From assembly GCA_019422065.1 (NCBI GenBank), contig JAHZEA010000022.1:1-31795 (forward strand): DNA of 31,795 nt, read 5' to 3'. Source of the stretch: Lachnospiraceae bacterium. Its GTDB lineage: Bacteria; Bacillota; Clostridia; Lachnospirales; Anaerotignaceae. Position numbers and translations under genes: made by a program. A model generated the notes under the pieces. The model was given only the letters and a program-made list of their open reading frames with translations, made no database searches and was not told the DNA's origin. Of the stretch, positions 31,341-31,795 are shown in pieces (the stretch's first letter is position 1; each line of letters starts with the position of its first letter).

Positions 31341-31795
31341 TTACTCTGCTGGGTACTGAGCAATGATTTCTTCAACCTGTGAATAGATGTCAGGTGAAAC
31401 CATACCAGCGCCTTCTTTGATGTATTCATCATAGATAGGAGCTGTAGCTTCCTGGAATGGAGCTTTCTCTGGCTCGTTTACTTCCATACCGTTTGTCTGA
31501 AGTGACTCAAGACCTGTTACGTTCTGCTCATCAATCTGCTCTCTCTGGTAAGGTGTTGCCTCAGCAGCTGCCTCTGTAATAGCTGTCTGATATTCAGCTG
31601 GAAGTGTATCATAGTAATCTTTAGCTATAAATACAGGAGCTGGGCTGAAGAGATGGCCTGTCATTGATATGTATTTCTGTACTTCATAGAATTTGTTTGT
31701 TTCGATAATTGGAACTGGGTTTTCCTGTGCGTCGATTGTGCCCTGCTGAAGAGCTGTGAATACGTCGCCCATTGCCATAGGTGTAGGGTCAGCAC
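31341..31795 (-). CDS. dctP: TRAP transporter solute-binding protein, DctP family (second copy, 5' part outside window)
   Basis: The last 151 residues of a second DctP are present, and the frame runs open to the window edge. Aligned with the last 145 residues of the first copy I count 17 differences, about 88% identity, with no gaps. Most changes fall in the last third, where VEAGM/QTNGM and VKDEVGCV/IKEGAGMV differ. DVFTALQQGTIDAQENP is intact. The signal sequence and the ligand-binding Arg are outside the window, so intactness cannot be judged. Codon choice at synonymous sites differs from the first copy in places, which suggests an old duplication rather than a fresh one. Confidence 0.93.
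   Translation of the reverse strand, partial: ADPTPMAMGDVFTALQQGTIDAQENPVPIIETNKFYEVQKYISMTGHLFSPAPVFIAKDYYDTLPAEYQTAITEAAAEATPYQREQIDEQNVTGLESLQTNGMEVNEPEKAPFQEATAPIYDEYIKEGAGMVSPDIYSQVEEIIAQYPAE

Overview
The window looks like a chromosomal segment of a low-GC Gram-positive anaerobe in the Clostridia. I base this on strong AGGAGG-type ribosome sites, AT-rich intergenic DNA, near-consensus sigma-A promoters, a FabT/FabK-type fatty-acid cluster, an O2-labile type of IlvD, and lipoprotein binding proteins with the CSS-rich linkers common in Lachnospirales. A family-level placement would be a guess. I see no phage, insertion sequence, CRISPR array, tRNA or rRNA.

Layout. (1) Positions 1-1040: the tail of a ferritin-like helical protein and a single HIT-family gene. 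(2) Positions 1051-10920, minus strand: a complete 12-gene type II fatty-acid synthesis operon read fabT-fabH-acpP-fabK-fabD-fabG-fabF-accB-fabZ-accC-accD-accA. It starts at one strong promoter whose -10 edge is covered by a FabT-type palindrome. (3) Positions 11334-12568: a divergent FabK-like/nitronate monooxygenase flavoprotein. (4) Positions 12653-15840, minus: an iron alcohol dehydrogenase, a HAD phosphatase and an orphan TrpX-type ABC binding lipoprotein. The last has three 15-bp direct repeats abutting its -35. (5) Positions 15928-17722, plus: a GNAT acetyltransferase, an L-2-hydroxyacid dehydrogenase and a small Cys-rich protein. (6) Positions 17723-22785: a YhbS-like acetyltransferase and ilvD (minus), a CocE/NonD hydrolase (plus) and a nitroreductase (minus). 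(7) Positions 23007-24245, plus: a split ThrE-type exporter pair. (8) Positions 24293-27908, minus: an amidohydrolase-yhdT-panF-like operon. (9) Positions 28329-31795: a PAP2 phosphatase, a TRAP binding protein (dctP), a C_GCAxxG_C_C protein, and a second, near-identical dctP cut by the window edge.

How it works together. The acc genes make malonyl-CoA, FabD loads it on AcpP, FabH primes, FabF/FabG/FabZ/FabK elongate, and FabT probably shuts the operon off in response to acyl-ACP. The rest is a set of short, independently promoted units, mostly separated by bidirectional terminators. They cover fermentation (alcohol and hydroxyacid dehydrogenases), branched-chain amino-acid synthesis, and amino-acid, vitamin-like or organic-acid transport.

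Most of the window is recognisable housekeeping and accessory metabolism, and I do not find a clearly new multi-gene system. The signals most worth following are the 15-bp iterated repeats before the TrpX-type gene, the duplicated permease-less DctP genes around a C_GCAxxG_C_C gene, the amidohydrolase/symporter unit, and the atypical specificity loop of the hydroxyacid dehydrogenase.
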